From Nioella ostreopsis (GTDB lineage: Bacteria; Pseudomonadota; Alphaproteobacteria; Rhodobacterales; Rhodobacteraceae), in NCBI RefSeq assembly GCF_004000255.1, contig NZ_RCIQ01000004.1, forward strand, positions 186,001 through 250,000: a stretch of 64,000 nt of DNA, written 5' to 3'. Shown in pieces: positions 34,015-43,064 of the stretch. Position numbers and translations under genes: made by a program. Positions within the stretch are counted from its first letter, which is position 1; each line of letters starts with the position of its first letter. Below the pieces are notes generated by a model that did not search any database, was not told the origin of the DNA, and saw only the letters and a list, made by a program, of their open reading frames with translations.

Positions 34015-35220
34015 ATGAGCCTGGGCAGCGACAGACAGCTGAAGATCGCCTATCTGTGCGATTTCGATCCCCGTGATCCGACGCTCTATTCGGGCGGCAA
34101 TGCACGCATGCTTGCGGCCCTTGAAACCCATGCCGGCGAGGTCACCATATTGCCGCAGGACTGGGGTTTGGCAGACCCCCTGCGCCGCGCCGTTCTGGCC
34201 GCCCCCGAGGCCTTCAGCATCCGCGCCCGGTGGCGGCTGCACCTGATGCTGTCCCGTCTCATTTCTCGGCGGGTGCGCAAGGTTCTGGCGGCAGATCGCT
34301 TCGACGTGCTGTTCGGGGCCTATTCCTTCCACTCGCTGCACCGTCTGCGGCTGCCCTACCCGATGGTCACGGCCTACAGCTCCGACGCGACGCCAACCAC
34401 GTACAAGCAATCCGTTGTGGGGCAGAGCTTCGGGTCGTGGTTTTCCCCGGCGCGCGTGATGGACCCTCTGATCGAAGCCGCCGAACGGCGCACGTTTCGC
34501 GGTCTGGACCTCGCGCTTTGGCCGTCGGACTGGCTGACAGGTGCCGTGAATGCGCGCTATGGTCTGCCACCCGACCGTTCGCTGACCGTGTCCTGGGGGG
34601 CCAATGTGCCCGATCCCGGCACGGCAAGCACTGCTGCCCTTATGCAAGGCGGGCCGGTCGATATCCTTCTGGTCGGGCGCGACTGGACCGCGAAGGGAGG
34701 CTGGACGACAGCGGCAACTGTCGCAGCCTTGCGCGACCGGGGCGTCGATGCCCGGCTGACCGTGATCGGCTGCACGCCACCGCCCGAAATCGGCCGGGAC
34801 GGGCTGACCGTTCATCCCTACCTGGACAAATCCAAACCGGAGGATCTTCGGATCTTTCATGATTGCTTTCGCCGCGCCCATTTCCTGTTGATGCCGTCGA
34901 TGGAATCCTATGGCTTCGCCTTCTGCGAGGCCTCGGCCTATGGCCTGCCTTCGCTCTGCCTCGATGTCGGGGGCATTCCTGTCTGGAATGGCATAAACGG
35001 CGATGCCCTGCCGCCCGGTGCCGGGCCCGAGGAATTCGCGCAGGTCATCCAGGGCTACATGGACACCCCCGAGCGTCATGCTGCCCTGCGCATCAGCGCA
35101 AGGCAGGTCTACGAGGACAGGCTGAACTGGGATAGCTGGGGCCGCACCGTGGCGGGTCTGCTGCGGGATGCGGTCAGTGCCCGGTCCCGCGCAGCACCAC
35201 CCCGAATGTCCGGCCAATGA
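34015..35220 (+). CDS. Family 4-type glycosyltransferase
   Basis: GT-B-like protein of 401 residues. KIAYLCDFDPRDPTLYSGGN opens the N-terminal fold; DILLVGRDWTAKGGW is the donor-domain strand and PSMESYGFAFCEASAYGLP carries the EX7E glutamates. ATG 34015 has AAAGGGC in front. Its last 47 bp overlap the 3' end of the oppositely oriented sugar transferase gene, an unusual convergent overlap. Confidence 0.85.
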   Translation: MSLGSDRQLKIAYLCDFDPRDPTLYSGGNARMLAALETHAGEVTILPQDWGLADPLRRAVLAAPEAFSIRARWRLHLMLSRLISRRVRKVLAADRFDVLFGAYSFHSLHRLRLPYPMVTAYSSDATPTTYKQSVVGQSFGSWFSPARVMDPLIEAAERRTFRGLDLALWPSDWLTGAVNARYGLPPDRSLTVSWGANVPDPGTASTAALMQGGPVDILLVGRDWTAKGGWTTAATVAALRDRGVDARLTVIGCTPPPEIGRDGLTVHPYLDKSKPEDLRIFHDCFRRAHFLLMPSMESYGFAFCEASAYGLPSLCLDVGGIPVWNGINGDALPPGAGPEEFAQVIQGYMDTPERHAALRISARQVYEDRLNWDSWGRTVAGLLRDAVSARSRAAPPRMSGQ

Positions 35221-35860
35221 TCGCCAGATCGGTCCGCAGCGACAGTGTGCGATAATAGGCCTGATCATAGCCCGCACGCTCGTGAAAGCTGCTTTCGTTG
35301 CGGCTGGAGGTTTGCCAGTAGCCGGTGATGCCGGGGCGCATGACATAGTATTCCGTACCCGGATACATCGCGCGCTGGTTGCACATCATCGGACGCGGGC
35401 CAACGATCGACATGTCACCGGTCAGCACGTTCCACAGTTGCGGCAGTTCATCCAGCGACGTGCGGCGCAGGAACTGGCCGAACCGGGTGATCCGAGGGTC
35501 GTTCTTCAGTTTCTGGTGGCGGTCCCACTCGGCGCGGGCCTCGGGGTTTTCCGACAGATAGCCTTCCAGCACCTGATCCGCGTCCTTGACCATGGTCCGC
35601 AGTTTCCACATGCCGAAAACACGGCCATTCATGCCGATGCGTTCCTGACGGTAAAACGGAGAGCCGCCTTCACGCAGGATAAGAACCAGGGCCGAGACCA
35701 GAACGATCAGGGCCGCAGGCACGGCCGCGAGCAGAACGATGGCGATGTCCAGAATGCGCTTGGCGTGCTGTCGATAGACTGACCGGGTTTGAATAAACCG
35801 GATCGGCACCACCGCATGCGGTGCCTCATTTTGGCTGTAAAGGCCGAAACGCTCATACAT
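35174..35860 (-). CDS. Undecaprenyl-phosphate sugar-phosphate transferase (initiating enzyme)
   Basis: Membrane PHPT enzyme (WcaJ/ExoY type) of 228 residues that links the first sugar phosphate to undecaprenyl phosphate. It has one N-terminal membrane helix (RILDIAIVLLAAVPAALIVL), then SPFYRQERIGMNG, MWKLRTM, DELPQLWNVLTGDMS, VGPRPM and RPGITGYWQ, all hallmarks. It lacks the large N-terminal multi-helix part, as in ExoY. ATG 35860 is chosen because GGAGGG lies 8 bp upstream; a GTG at 35869 is less well placed. It starts polymer synthesis, so the long upstream region may be the main control point. Confidence 0.92.
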   Translation of the reverse strand: MYERFGLYSQNEAPHAVVPIRFIQTRSVYRQHAKRILDIAIVLLAAVPAALIVLVSALVLILREGGSPFYRQERIGMNGRVFGMWKLRTMVKDADQVLEGYLSENPEARAEWDRHQKLKNDPRITRFGQFLRRTSLDELPQLWNVLTGDMSIVGPRPMMCNQRAMYPGTEYYVMRPGITGYWQTSSRNESSFHERAGYDQAYYRTLSLRTDLAIIGRTFGVVLRGTGH

Positions 35861-36774
35861 CGACAACACCCTCCTAAAGGGGGGCGACCGTTTCCGGTCG
35901 CGACAGACAGCGCTTCCCTGCCCCGCCAGCGACTTCTGGCGCGGTTTAGAAAGTCATTCAGGTTTTGGGTGCGGAAAGGCGCAGATGAGTAACCGGGCCC
36001 CCCCGGGTCGCGGTCAGTCCATCCCCACCTTTTGATGCTGCAAACCGGGTGGCAGTCCGGTGAGGCAGCAACGTCAAGTCATGGCCGACCAGCGCTTTCG
36101 CACAGCCGTAAAATGGCATTTGTGGCATAATTTCGTCAATTTCATTTTGCCCATTTCAACCTATGCTTGTGTCGCGAAATTAGGCGTAATTGTGGCAACG
36201 GCCCAGAGAAAAAACCGTTCAATATCAACAAGTGCGCCAGAGAAACCAATGTCGCAGCGCCATCATTGTCTCAGCCCTGGAAACAGTGATTGAGAGATGG
36301 AACACCTATAGGTTGCATTTTGCGGATTGCCCTGTCCATTTGGTCAGGTTTGTCTTTCGAACCGGAAACAGAGGCACGCACGTTTCAAGCGCCGGGGATC
36401 TTCCGCTCGAAAGCGTCAATCCGTGGCAGAACCATGGCTTGTTTCCGGCATCAAGACGCTGAAAGCACGACAAATAGTTTTCATGGTTAACGCAACTCTT
36501 CTTAAGGTTGCACAATGTGGCGAAACAATGGCTCGATCCGCGCCTCTTTGTCCCTGATTGCGCCAGATTTCGCCACAATCTGATTCGCGGATCGAAAGCT
36601 TGCGCACTGGAAAGCCCGGCTTTTTTCCGGGTTTTCCGTCAAAAATCCTGTCTTTCAGTCAGGTCGCATGCCGCTGACGCCGCGCCTCATTCCCGCCACG
36701 ATTCCCGCCTTGTCCTTGATACGGGCGGCCACCATGCCCATAACCTGCCACAGACACCCTGAACCGGAGACATC
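35861..36774. promoter_or_regulatory. Long non-coding region upstream of the exopolysaccharide initiating gene
   Basis: About 0.9 kb with lower GC content and no convincing gene on either strand. It contains an exact 10-bp inverted repeat, TGTGGCGAAA (36516-36525) and TTTCGCCACA (36568-36577), and looser relatives such as TTGTGGCATAATTTCG near 36119 and TGTGTCGCGAAAT near 36168. This looks like an array of sites for one DNA-binding protein. Promoters for both the sugar transferase (left) and the CorC-type gene (right) must lie here. Confidence 0.55.
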
Positions 36775-38085
36775 ATGCCCGAGCTTGAGCCCACTCTTGA
36801 CGCATCCTTCTATCTGACGGCAGGCGCCATCCTCGCTCTTCTTCTGCTATCCGCCTTCTTCTCCGGCTCGGAAACCGCTCTGACGGCGGCGTCCCGTGGC
36901 AAGCTGCGCTCGCAGGCCGATCGCGGATCAAAGGCGGCGGAACGCGCGCTGCACCTGACCGAAGACAGCGAACGGCTGATCGGCTCGGTCCTGCTTGGCA
37001 ACAACCTGGTCAACATCCTGGCTGCGTCGCTGGCCACCTCTCTCTTCACCCGGGCCTTTGGGGAAAGCGGCGTGGCGCTGGCCACGCTGGTCATGACCCT
37101 GCTGGTGCTGATCTTCGCCGAGGTGTTGCCCAAGACCTATGCCATTACCAATGCAGAGAAGGCCGCCTCGGCGGTCAGCCCGGTCATCAAGGTTGTGATC
37201 CTCGTCTTCTCGCCCGTGGTGGCCACGGTTCAGGTGCTGGTGCGCGCGATGCTTCGGATGTTCGGCGTGCAGGCCGACCCCGACAGCAAGGTGCTGTCCG
37301 CCCACGAGGAAATCGCCGGTGCCATCACGCTTGGCCATTCCGAGGGCGTGGTGGAAAAGGAACATCGCGACCGGCTGCTTGGTGCGCTCGATCTGGGAGA
37401 CCGCACGGTCGAGGAAATCATGCTACATCGTTCCAATATCGAGATGATCGACGCCGACGCAGATGGGGAAACCATCCTCAGCCAGCTTCTGCATTCCCCC
37501 TATACCCGCCTGCCCGTCTATCGCGGCGAGCCCGAAAACATCATCGGTCTGGTCCACGCAAAGGACGTGCTGCGGGCCATGGACCGGCTGGTGCGGGGGC
37601 CGGATGCCTCCCAGGCGGGCCTTGCGGCGTTTTCCGTCACCGACGTGGCGATGAAACCCTATTTCGTGCCGGAAACCACCACGCTGGATGACCAGATGCG
37701 CCAGTTCCTGCGGCGCCACACCCATTTCGCGCTTGTCGTCGATGAATATGGCGCTTTGCAGGGGCTGATCACGCTGGAGGATATTCTGGAAGAGATTGTC
37801 GGCGAGATTACCGACGAGTTTGACGTGGAAGAAGAGGTCAACCTGACGCCCGGCCCGGATGGCAGCTACCTGATCGAGGGTGGCATGACGATCCGCGACC
37901 TGAACCGGGCGACCGACTGGAACCTGCCCGACGAGGAGGCCAATACGGTGGCGGGGCTGGTCATCCACGAGGCGCAGATGATCCCCGAGGAGGGACAGGT
38001 ATTCTCGTTTCACGGCTTCCGTTTTGAGGTGGCCGAACGCCAGCAGAACCGGCTGACGCAGCTTCGGGTGCGCAAGCTGCTTTAG
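36775..38085 (+). CDS. CNNM/CorC-family membrane protein with CBS pair (HlyC/CorC type)
   Basis: Membrane protein of 436 residues in three parts: a DUF21/CNNM transmembrane domain (about 10-190, with FFSGSETALTAASRGKL and LLGNNLVNILAAS), a CBS domain pair (about 205-340; DRTVEEIMLHRSNIEM, YTRLPVYRGEPENIIG, FALVVDEYGALQGLIT) and a C-terminal CorC_HlyC domain (about 355-430). The family takes part in magnesium or cobalt homeostasis. It is monocistronic. Confidence 0.92.
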   Translation: MPELEPTLDASFYLTAGAILALLLLSAFFSGSETALTAASRGKLRSQADRGSKAAERALHLTEDSERLIGSVLLGNNLVNILAASLATSLFTRAFGESGVALATLVMTLLVLIFAEVLPKTYAITNAEKAASAVSPVIKVVILVFSPVVATVQVLVRAMLRMFGVQADPDSKVLSAHEEIAGAITLGHSEGVVEKEHRDRLLGALDLGDRTVEEIMLHRSNIEMIDADADGETILSQLLHSPYTRLPVYRGEPENIIGLVHAKDVLRAMDRLVRGPDASQAGLAAFSVTDVAMKPYFVPETTTLDDQMRQFLRRHTHFALVVDEYGALQGLITLEDILEEIVGEITDEFDVEEEVNLTPGPDGSYLIEGGMTIRDLNRATDWNLPDEEANTVAGLVIHEAQMIPEEGQVFSFHGFRFEVAERQQNRLTQLRVRKLL

Positions 38086-38116
38086 GGATCGCCGCGCGTC
38101 CCGCGCGTCGACCGCC

Positions 38117-38200
38117 CGGGGGGCGCTGCCCCGTCGTCATTGGGCTTGCACCAATGGCGCATCCAATGGCGACCCCCCGAGGTATTTTCACCAAGATGAA
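38117..38200 (-). repeat. Rhodobacteraceae-type intergenic palindromic repeat, copy 3
   Basis: In reverse orientation: GACCCCCCGAGGTATTTTCA then CCAAGATGAA (38171-38200) is the core, preceded by a GGGGCGCTGCCCC hairpin (from about 38119) and an inverted TTGG/CCAA block. It lies between the CorC-type gene and the FAD/GcvT gene. Confidence 0.65.
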
Positions 38201-38277
38201 GGGGCATGTCGCTTTTGGACTTGCGGGCGGTGGCAGCAAAAGGCTGACTTCCACCAGAATTGCAGGGAGAGACGGCG

Positions 38278-40686
38278 ATGAAGACGAGCACACGGGTTTG
38301 CGTGATCGGGGGCGGGGTTGTGGGCTGTTCGGTGCTCTATCACCTGACCAAGCTCGGCTGGTCGGATGTGATGCTGGTGGAACGCTCGGAGCTGACATCA
38401 GGGTCCACCTGGCACGCGGCGGGCGGGTTTCATACGCTCAACGGCGACACCAACATGGCCGCTCTGCAGGGCTACACGATCCGGCTTTATCGCGAGCTGG
38501 AGGCGCTGACCGGTATGTCCTGCGGGCTGCATCACGTGGGCGGCGTGACGCTGGCCGACACGCCCGAACGCTTCGACATGCTGAAGGCCGAACGCGCCAA
38601 GCACCGCTTCATGGGGCTGGAAACGGAGATCCTCGGCCCCGATGAGATCAAGGCGATTGCGCCGATCACCAATGTCGAGGGCGTTTTGGGCGGACTCTAC
38701 GATCCGCTCGACGGGCATCTCGACCCCTCAGGCACGACCCATGCCTATGCCAAGGCCGCGCGCATGGGGGGCGCCACGATCGAAACGCACTGCATGGTGC
38801 GCGAGACCAATCAGCGCGCCGATGGGACCTGGGACGTGGTGACCGACAAGGGTACGATCCATGCGGAGCATGTGGTCAATGCGGGCGGGCTCTGGGCACG
38901 GGAAGTGGGGGCGATGGCGGGGGTCTACCTGCCGCTTCACCCGATGGAGCATCAGTATCTGGTGACGGATGATCTGCCCGAGATCTATGAACGCGAGGTG
39001 GAGCATCCGCATGTGATGGACCCTGGCGGCGAAAGCTACCTGCGGCAGGAAGGCCGGGGGCTGTGTATCGGGTTCTATGAACAGCCCTGCAAGCCCTGGG
39101 CCGTGGGCGGCACGCCCTGGGAGTTCGGGCACGAGCTGCTGCCCGATGATTACGACAAGATCGAGGACTCCATCGCCTTCGCCTATCGCCGCTACCCGAT
39201 CCTGGAACGCGCGGGCGTGAAGACCGTCATTCACGGGCCCTTCACCTTTGCCCCCGATGGCAACCCGCTGGTGGGCCCGGTGCCGGGCCGGCGCAACTAC
39301 TGGTCGGCCTGCGGGGTGATGGCGGGCTTTTCCCAAGGTGGCGGGGTCGGCCTGACTCTGGCGCAATGGATGGTCGAGGGCGAGCCGGAACGCGATGTCT
39401 TCGCCATGGACGTGGCCCGCTTCGGCCGCTGGATCACGCCGGGCTACACCCTGCCCAAGGTCATCGAGAACTACCAGAACCGGTTTTCCGTAAGCTATCC
39501 GAACGAGGAACTGCCCGCCGCGCGGCCGTTCCGCACGACGCCCATATACGACATCTTCGACGGCATGGGCGCGGTCTGGGGGCAGCAATACGGGCTGGAG
39601 GTGCCCAACTATTTCGCCGAAGGCGATGAGCCGCGCTACGAGACGCCCTCTTTCCGACGCTCGAACGCGTTTGAGGCCACCGCGCGCGAGGTGCGGGCCG
39701 TGCGCGAGGGCGTGGGCATCAACGAGGTGCAGAATTTCGGCAAGTATCGCGTGACGGGGGCGGATGCGCGCACCTGGCTCGACCGGGTCATGGCGGGGCG
39801 CATCCCGGCGCCGGGTCGGATCAGCCTGACGCCGATGCTGGCACCTTCCGGGCGGCTCATTGGCGATTTCACCGTGGCCTGCCTGTCGGAGACCGAGTTC
39901 CGCCTGACGGCAAGCTACGGTGCGCAGGACTTCCACATGCGCTGGTTCGAGGGGCAGTTTGATGGCGATGTGCGGGTCGAGAATATCTCGGACCGGTCGA
40001 CCGGCTTCCAGATCGCGGGGCCGCGGGCGCGCGACCTGCTGGCCAAGGTCACGCGGGCGGATGTGTCGAACGCCGCCTTCCGCTTTCTCGATGTCAAACG
40101 GCTCTCCATCGGGATGATGGAGGCCACCGTGCAGCGCGTGAGCTACACCGGCGATCTGGGTTATGAAATCTACGTCGACGCCATGGAACAGCGCGCCCTG
40201 TGGCAGCTGCTGTGGGAGGCGGGGCAGGAGTTCGGCCTCAAACCCTTCGGGATGCGGGCGATGATGAGCCTGAGGCTCGACCGGTTCTTCGGCTCCTGGA
40301 TGCGGGAGTTTTCGCCCGATTACATGCCCGGCGAAACCGGGATGGACCGGTTCATCAAATGGGACAAGGATTTCATCGGCAAGGAGGCCGCCGAGAAGGA
40401 GCGTGCGGAAGGTCCTGCCCGCAAGCTCTGTTCCTTCATCGTCGAGGCCGATGATGCAGATGTGGTCGCCTATGAACCGATCTGGCTCGATGGCAGCGTG
40501 CAGGGGTTCTGCACCTCGGGCGGCTATTCGCATTACGCGGGCAAATCGGTGGCCTTCGGCTTCGTCCCGACCGAGCGGGCCGTTGAGGGGCTGGAGGTCG
40601 AGATCGAGATCCTCGGCAAGATGCACAAGGCGCGGCTGGTGACGGAGATGCTCTTCGATGCCGATGGCGCGCGGATGCGCGGATGA
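38278..40686 (+). CDS. FAD-dependent oxidoreductase fused to GcvT domain (dimethylglycine dehydrogenase-like)
   Basis: An 802-residue two-part enzyme. The N-terminal 380 residues are a DAO-type flavoprotein with the FAD loop VCVIGGGVVGCSVLYHLTKLG, the covalent-FAD-like STWHAAGGFH region and NPLVGPVPGRRNYWSACG. The C-terminal 420 residues are a GcvT/aminomethyltransferase fold with FGKYRVTGADARTWLDRVM and YTGDLGYEIYVDAMEQ. Family members oxidatively demethylate dimethylglycine or sarcosine and pass the methyl carbon to tetrahydrofolate. ATG 38278 has AGGGAGAG in front. It fits the C1 theme of dmdA but the substrate is unknown. Confidence 0.9.
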   Translation: MKTSTRVCVIGGGVVGCSVLYHLTKLGWSDVMLVERSELTSGSTWHAAGGFHTLNGDTNMAALQGYTIRLYRELEALTGMSCGLHHVGGVTLADTPERFDMLKAERAKHRFMGLETEILGPDEIKAIAPITNVEGVLGGLYDPLDGHLDPSGTTHAYAKAARMGGATIETHCMVRETNQRADGTWDVVTDKGTIHAEHVVNAGGLWAREVGAMAGVYLPLHPMEHQYLVTDDLPEIYEREVEHPHVMDPGGESYLRQEGRGLCIGFYEQPCKPWAVGGTPWEFGHELLPDDYDKIEDSIAFAYRRYPILERAGVKTVIHGPFTFAPDGNPLVGPVPGRRNYWSACGVMAGFSQGGGVGLTLAQWMVEGEPERDVFAMDVARFGRWITPGYTLPKVIENYQNRFSVSYPNEELPAARPFRTTPIYDIFDGMGAVWGQQYGLEVPNYFAEGDEPRYETPSFRRSNAFEATAREVRAVREGVGINEVQNFGKYRVTGADARTWLDRVMAGRIPAPGRISLTPMLAPSGRLIGDFTVACLSETEFRLTASYGAQDFHMRWFEGQFDGDVRVENISDRSTGFQIAGPRARDLLAKVTRADVSNAAFRFLDVKRLSIGMMEATVQRVSYTGDLGYEIYVDAMEQRALWQLLWEAGQEFGLKPFGMRAMMSLRLDRFFGSWMREFSPDYMPGETGMDRFIKWDKDFIGKEAAEKERAEGPARKLCSFIVEADDADVVAYEPIWLDGSVQGFCTSGGYSHYAGKSVAFGFVPTERAVEGLEVEIEILGKMHKARLVTEMLFDADGARMRG

Positions 40687-41267
40687 GCGATGCGGTGATC
40701 CTGCTGCTGGCAGCCGGGGCATCCTCGCGCATGCGGGGGGCCGACAAGCTGTTGGAGGAGGTGGGGGGCGAAACGCTCCTGACCGTCATGGCACGGCGCG
40801 CGGCCAAGGCCGGGCGACTGCGCGTGACCCTGCCCGAAGGGAACTCCGCGCGGGTAAAGGCGCTCGCCGGGATCGACTGCGATATCGTCACCCTTCCCGC
40901 GGGCTGCGACCAGTCGCAGTCGTTGGCGGCCGGGGTTGCGGGGCTGTCCTGCCCGGTGCTCGTGATGCTGGCCGACATGCCCGAGGTCACCGCCCATGAC
41001 CTGCATTTGCTGCTGGCGTTGTCCGCTCAGGCCCCCAATGCCATTCTGCGCGCCGCAGACGCGGACGGAACGCCCGGAAACCCGGTTCTGTTTCCGGCCA
41101 GCCTGCTGCCAGAGCTTCAGAAGATCAAGGGCGACAAGGGCGCGCGCGGGCTGCTGAAACAGCATGCGGCGCGGGTGCATCTGGTGCCCCTGCAAGGCAA
41201 GCGCGCGCTGACCGATCTGGACACGCCCGAAGACTGGGCCGCCTGGCGCGCGGCACATTCCCAATAA
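40683..41267 (+). CDS. MobA-like nucleotidyltransferase
   Basis: A 194-residue NTP-transferase of the MobA/MocA type. It has the nucleotide loop LLAAGASSRMRGADKLLE, the metal-binding VMLADMPEVTAHDL and the late GTPGNPVLFPASLLPEL. Such proteins add CMP or GMP to molybdopterin, but the same fold serves other activators. Its start overlaps the upstream stop by ATGA, so translation is coupled to the FAD/GcvT enzyme. Confidence 0.85.
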   Translation: MSDAVILLLAAGASSRMRGADKLLEEVGGETLLTVMARRAAKAGRLRVTLPEGNSARVKALAGIDCDIVTLPAGCDQSQSLAAGVAGLSCPVLVMLADMPEVTAHDLHLLLALSAQAPNAILRAADADGTPGNPVLFPASLLPELQKIKGDKGARGLLKQHAARVHLVPLQGKRALTDLDTPEDWAAWRAAHSQ

Positions 41268-41298
41268 AAAGGGGCGGCACGAGCCCTCGCGCCGCCCC
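41266..41298 (-). terminator. Rho-independent terminator of the RTX-Hint gene
   Basis: Minus-strand stem GGGGCGGC (41298-41291), 12-nt loop, GCCGCCCC (41278-41271), followed by TTTTTATT. It lies 66 bp after the RTX-Hint stop. A second stem, GGGGAGAGG / CCTCTCCCC (41310-41336), precedes it. Confidence 0.85.
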
Positions 41299-41363
41299 AG
41301 TCCGGGTCCGGGGAGAGGATCTGCCCCCTCTCCCCCCGTATCCCTGCTGCATTCCTGTTGTCG

Positions 41364-43064
41364 TTAACGAGTGATCAGACGCGCCTCATGGCCTTTCAGA
41401 ACCTTACGGGCCGCAGCATAGCTGTCGATCCCGGCGGGCTTCTGCAGCTCGGGGAAGAGCGTGTAGATCTCGTCCCGCTGCTCCGCGTCCATGCCACCAA
41501 GCGTCTGGTCGCCGGGCTGGAAGCTTTCGGTCCAGGCACCGTCCGCCAGAACCACCTCGTGCCGGTCGAACATGAAGTGGATATAGGTGGTGCGGATCGT
41601 GTCCATGTAGCGGATGCCCTTGTGGTCGATCAGATGCTTGGCCGCGACCAGCACTTCGCTTTCCTCGAAATAGAGCTGCGTGCGGTCATTGCCGACCAGC
41701 ATCCGGTGCTGCGGGCTGACCAGCATGTCACGCTCCGGCAGACCGTTGCCGAGCGCGCCGGCCTTGATCAGCACCGGGCGCAGATTGGGCGCGCGGCGCA
41801 ACTCGCCGTGGTTCAGCGTCCGCGATCCGATCCAGCGGATTTCCTGAATGCCGTTGTCACGGGTGATGATCTTGTCACCGGGTTGAAGCGCCTCGACGGC
41901 CACCTCGCCACGGGGGGTTGCAATGCGGGATCCGGGGGTAAAGCAGGGCACGACGTTTTCAATCTCCTCGAAGCGCATGGTGCCGGTGACGTTCGACGGG
42001 GAATAGCCATTGCCGTCATAGAAGGTCACCGTACCGTTTTCAGGGTTGTCGGCGTCGAGTACGACACGCAACGGGCCAGAGCCTGTCAGGTCGAGCGTAT
42101 CGTAATCGTCGCCGGTGCCCCCACCGTCCACGTAGTCGCCGACATTGCCGCCAAGGATCACGTCGCGGTCGGCGCCGCCGTAAATCTCGTCTTCGTCGAT
42201 GCCGCCATCCAGCGTGTCGTTGCCGGCACCGCCATAGATCGTGTCGTCATCGTCCTGGCCGTAAACCACGTCGTTGCCGTCACCGGCCTCGATATAGTCG
42301 CGGCCATTATCGGTCACCGCGTCGGGACCGATCGGATTACCGTCCGAGCCGTCATCGGTGATGTTCAGCTCATCCGGGAAACCGGCGCCGAGGCCGCCAT
42401 AGATGGTGTCATCGCCAGCATCGCCAAGGATTGTGTCCGATCCTTCGCCACCGACGATCAGGTCATCGCCCTCGCCCGCGTCGATGGTGTCGTCATCGAA
42501 GCCGCCGTCGATCTGGTCATTGCCGGTGCCGCCAGTGATGCTGTCGGCATCGTCGCCCGCAAAGATCGTGTCATTGCCCGCGCCGCCGTCGATGGTGTCG
42601 CGCGCGTCATTGGGGTCGTAGTCACTGGGGAAAAGGCCGGGATAGCCGCGATCGGGCAGCGGCAGGTTGCCGTCCAGGCGGGTGTCGATCAGGTCGTCGC
42701 CATCGCCACCATCGACGGACGCATTGCCATCGCCACCGATCAGATGATCGTTGCCGTCGCCACCGATCAGCGTATCGTTGCCGCCTTCGCCCTTGATGGT
42801 GTCATCGCCACTTTCGCCGTCGAGATAGTCGTCGCCATCATTGCCCCAGATGATGTCGTCCCCGACACCGGCATGGACGGTGTCATTGCCTTCACCGGCG
42901 AGCACCACATCGTCATCGGGCGCGGCCCCGTCCAGAATGGCGTCACCGGCATCAATCATGTCGCCTTCGGGATCGCCTGTGTAGGCAAGGTTGATGTTGT
43001 CATCCCCTGGGGTGCCGTCGACGACGCCGTCTACACTATTCGGATTCACTATTTCACCAGCCAT
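41364..43064 (-). CDS. RTX-repeat protein with C-terminal Hint autoprocessing domain
   Basis: A 566-residue protein with no Sec signal. Residues from about 35 to 320 are a series of GGxGxDxL/I nonapeptides (for example GGEGSDTILGDAGDDTIYGG) that bind calcium and usually mark type I secretion. From C374 (CFTPGSRIATPRGEVAVEA) to about 510 is a Hint_2-type domain with the block-B histidine in VSPQHRML. Hint domains cleave at the peptide bond before their first cysteine, so the RTX part could be released or transferred. The tail (LFPELQKPAGIDSY) is also found in other Roseobacter Hint proteins. It is the first of three Hint genes here. Confidence 0.88.
   Translation of the reverse strand: MAGEIVNPNSVDGVVDGTPGDDNINLAYTGDPEGDMIDAGDAILDGAAPDDDVVLAGEGNDTVHAGVGDDIIWGNDGDDYLDGESGDDTIKGEGGNDTLIGGDGNDHLIGGDGNASVDGGDGDDLIDTRLDGNLPLPDRGYPGLFPSDYDPNDARDTIDGGAGNDTIFAGDDADSITGGTGNDQIDGGFDDDTIDAGEGDDLIVGGEGSDTILGDAGDDTIYGGLGAGFPDELNITDDGSDGNPIGPDAVTDNGRDYIEAGDGNDVVYGQDDDDTIYGGAGNDTLDGGIDEDEIYGGADRDVILGGNVGDYVDGGGTGDDYDTLDLTGSGPLRVVLDADNPENGTVTFYDGNGYSPSNVTGTMRFEEIENVVPCFTPGSRIATPRGEVAVEALQPGDKIITRDNGIQEIRWIGSRTLNHGELRRAPNLRPVLIKAGALGNGLPERDMLVSPQHRMLVGNDRTQLYFEESEVLVAAKHLIDHKGIRYMDTIRTTYIHFMFDRHEVVLADGAWTESFQPGDQTLGGMDAEQRDEIYTLFPELQKPAGIDSYAAARKVLKGHEARLITR

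Noticed and set aside
36306-36578. A 90-codon minus-strand ORF in the exopolysaccharide upstream region
   Set aside because: It has no ribosome site, unusual cysteine-rich composition and covers the inverted repeat sites; it is likely chance.
42100-42960. Short DNA repeats that could suggest a tandem repeat or CRISPR-like array
   Set aside because: The repeats are irregular, in frame with multiples of 27 bp and encode GGxGxD calcium-binding nonapeptides.
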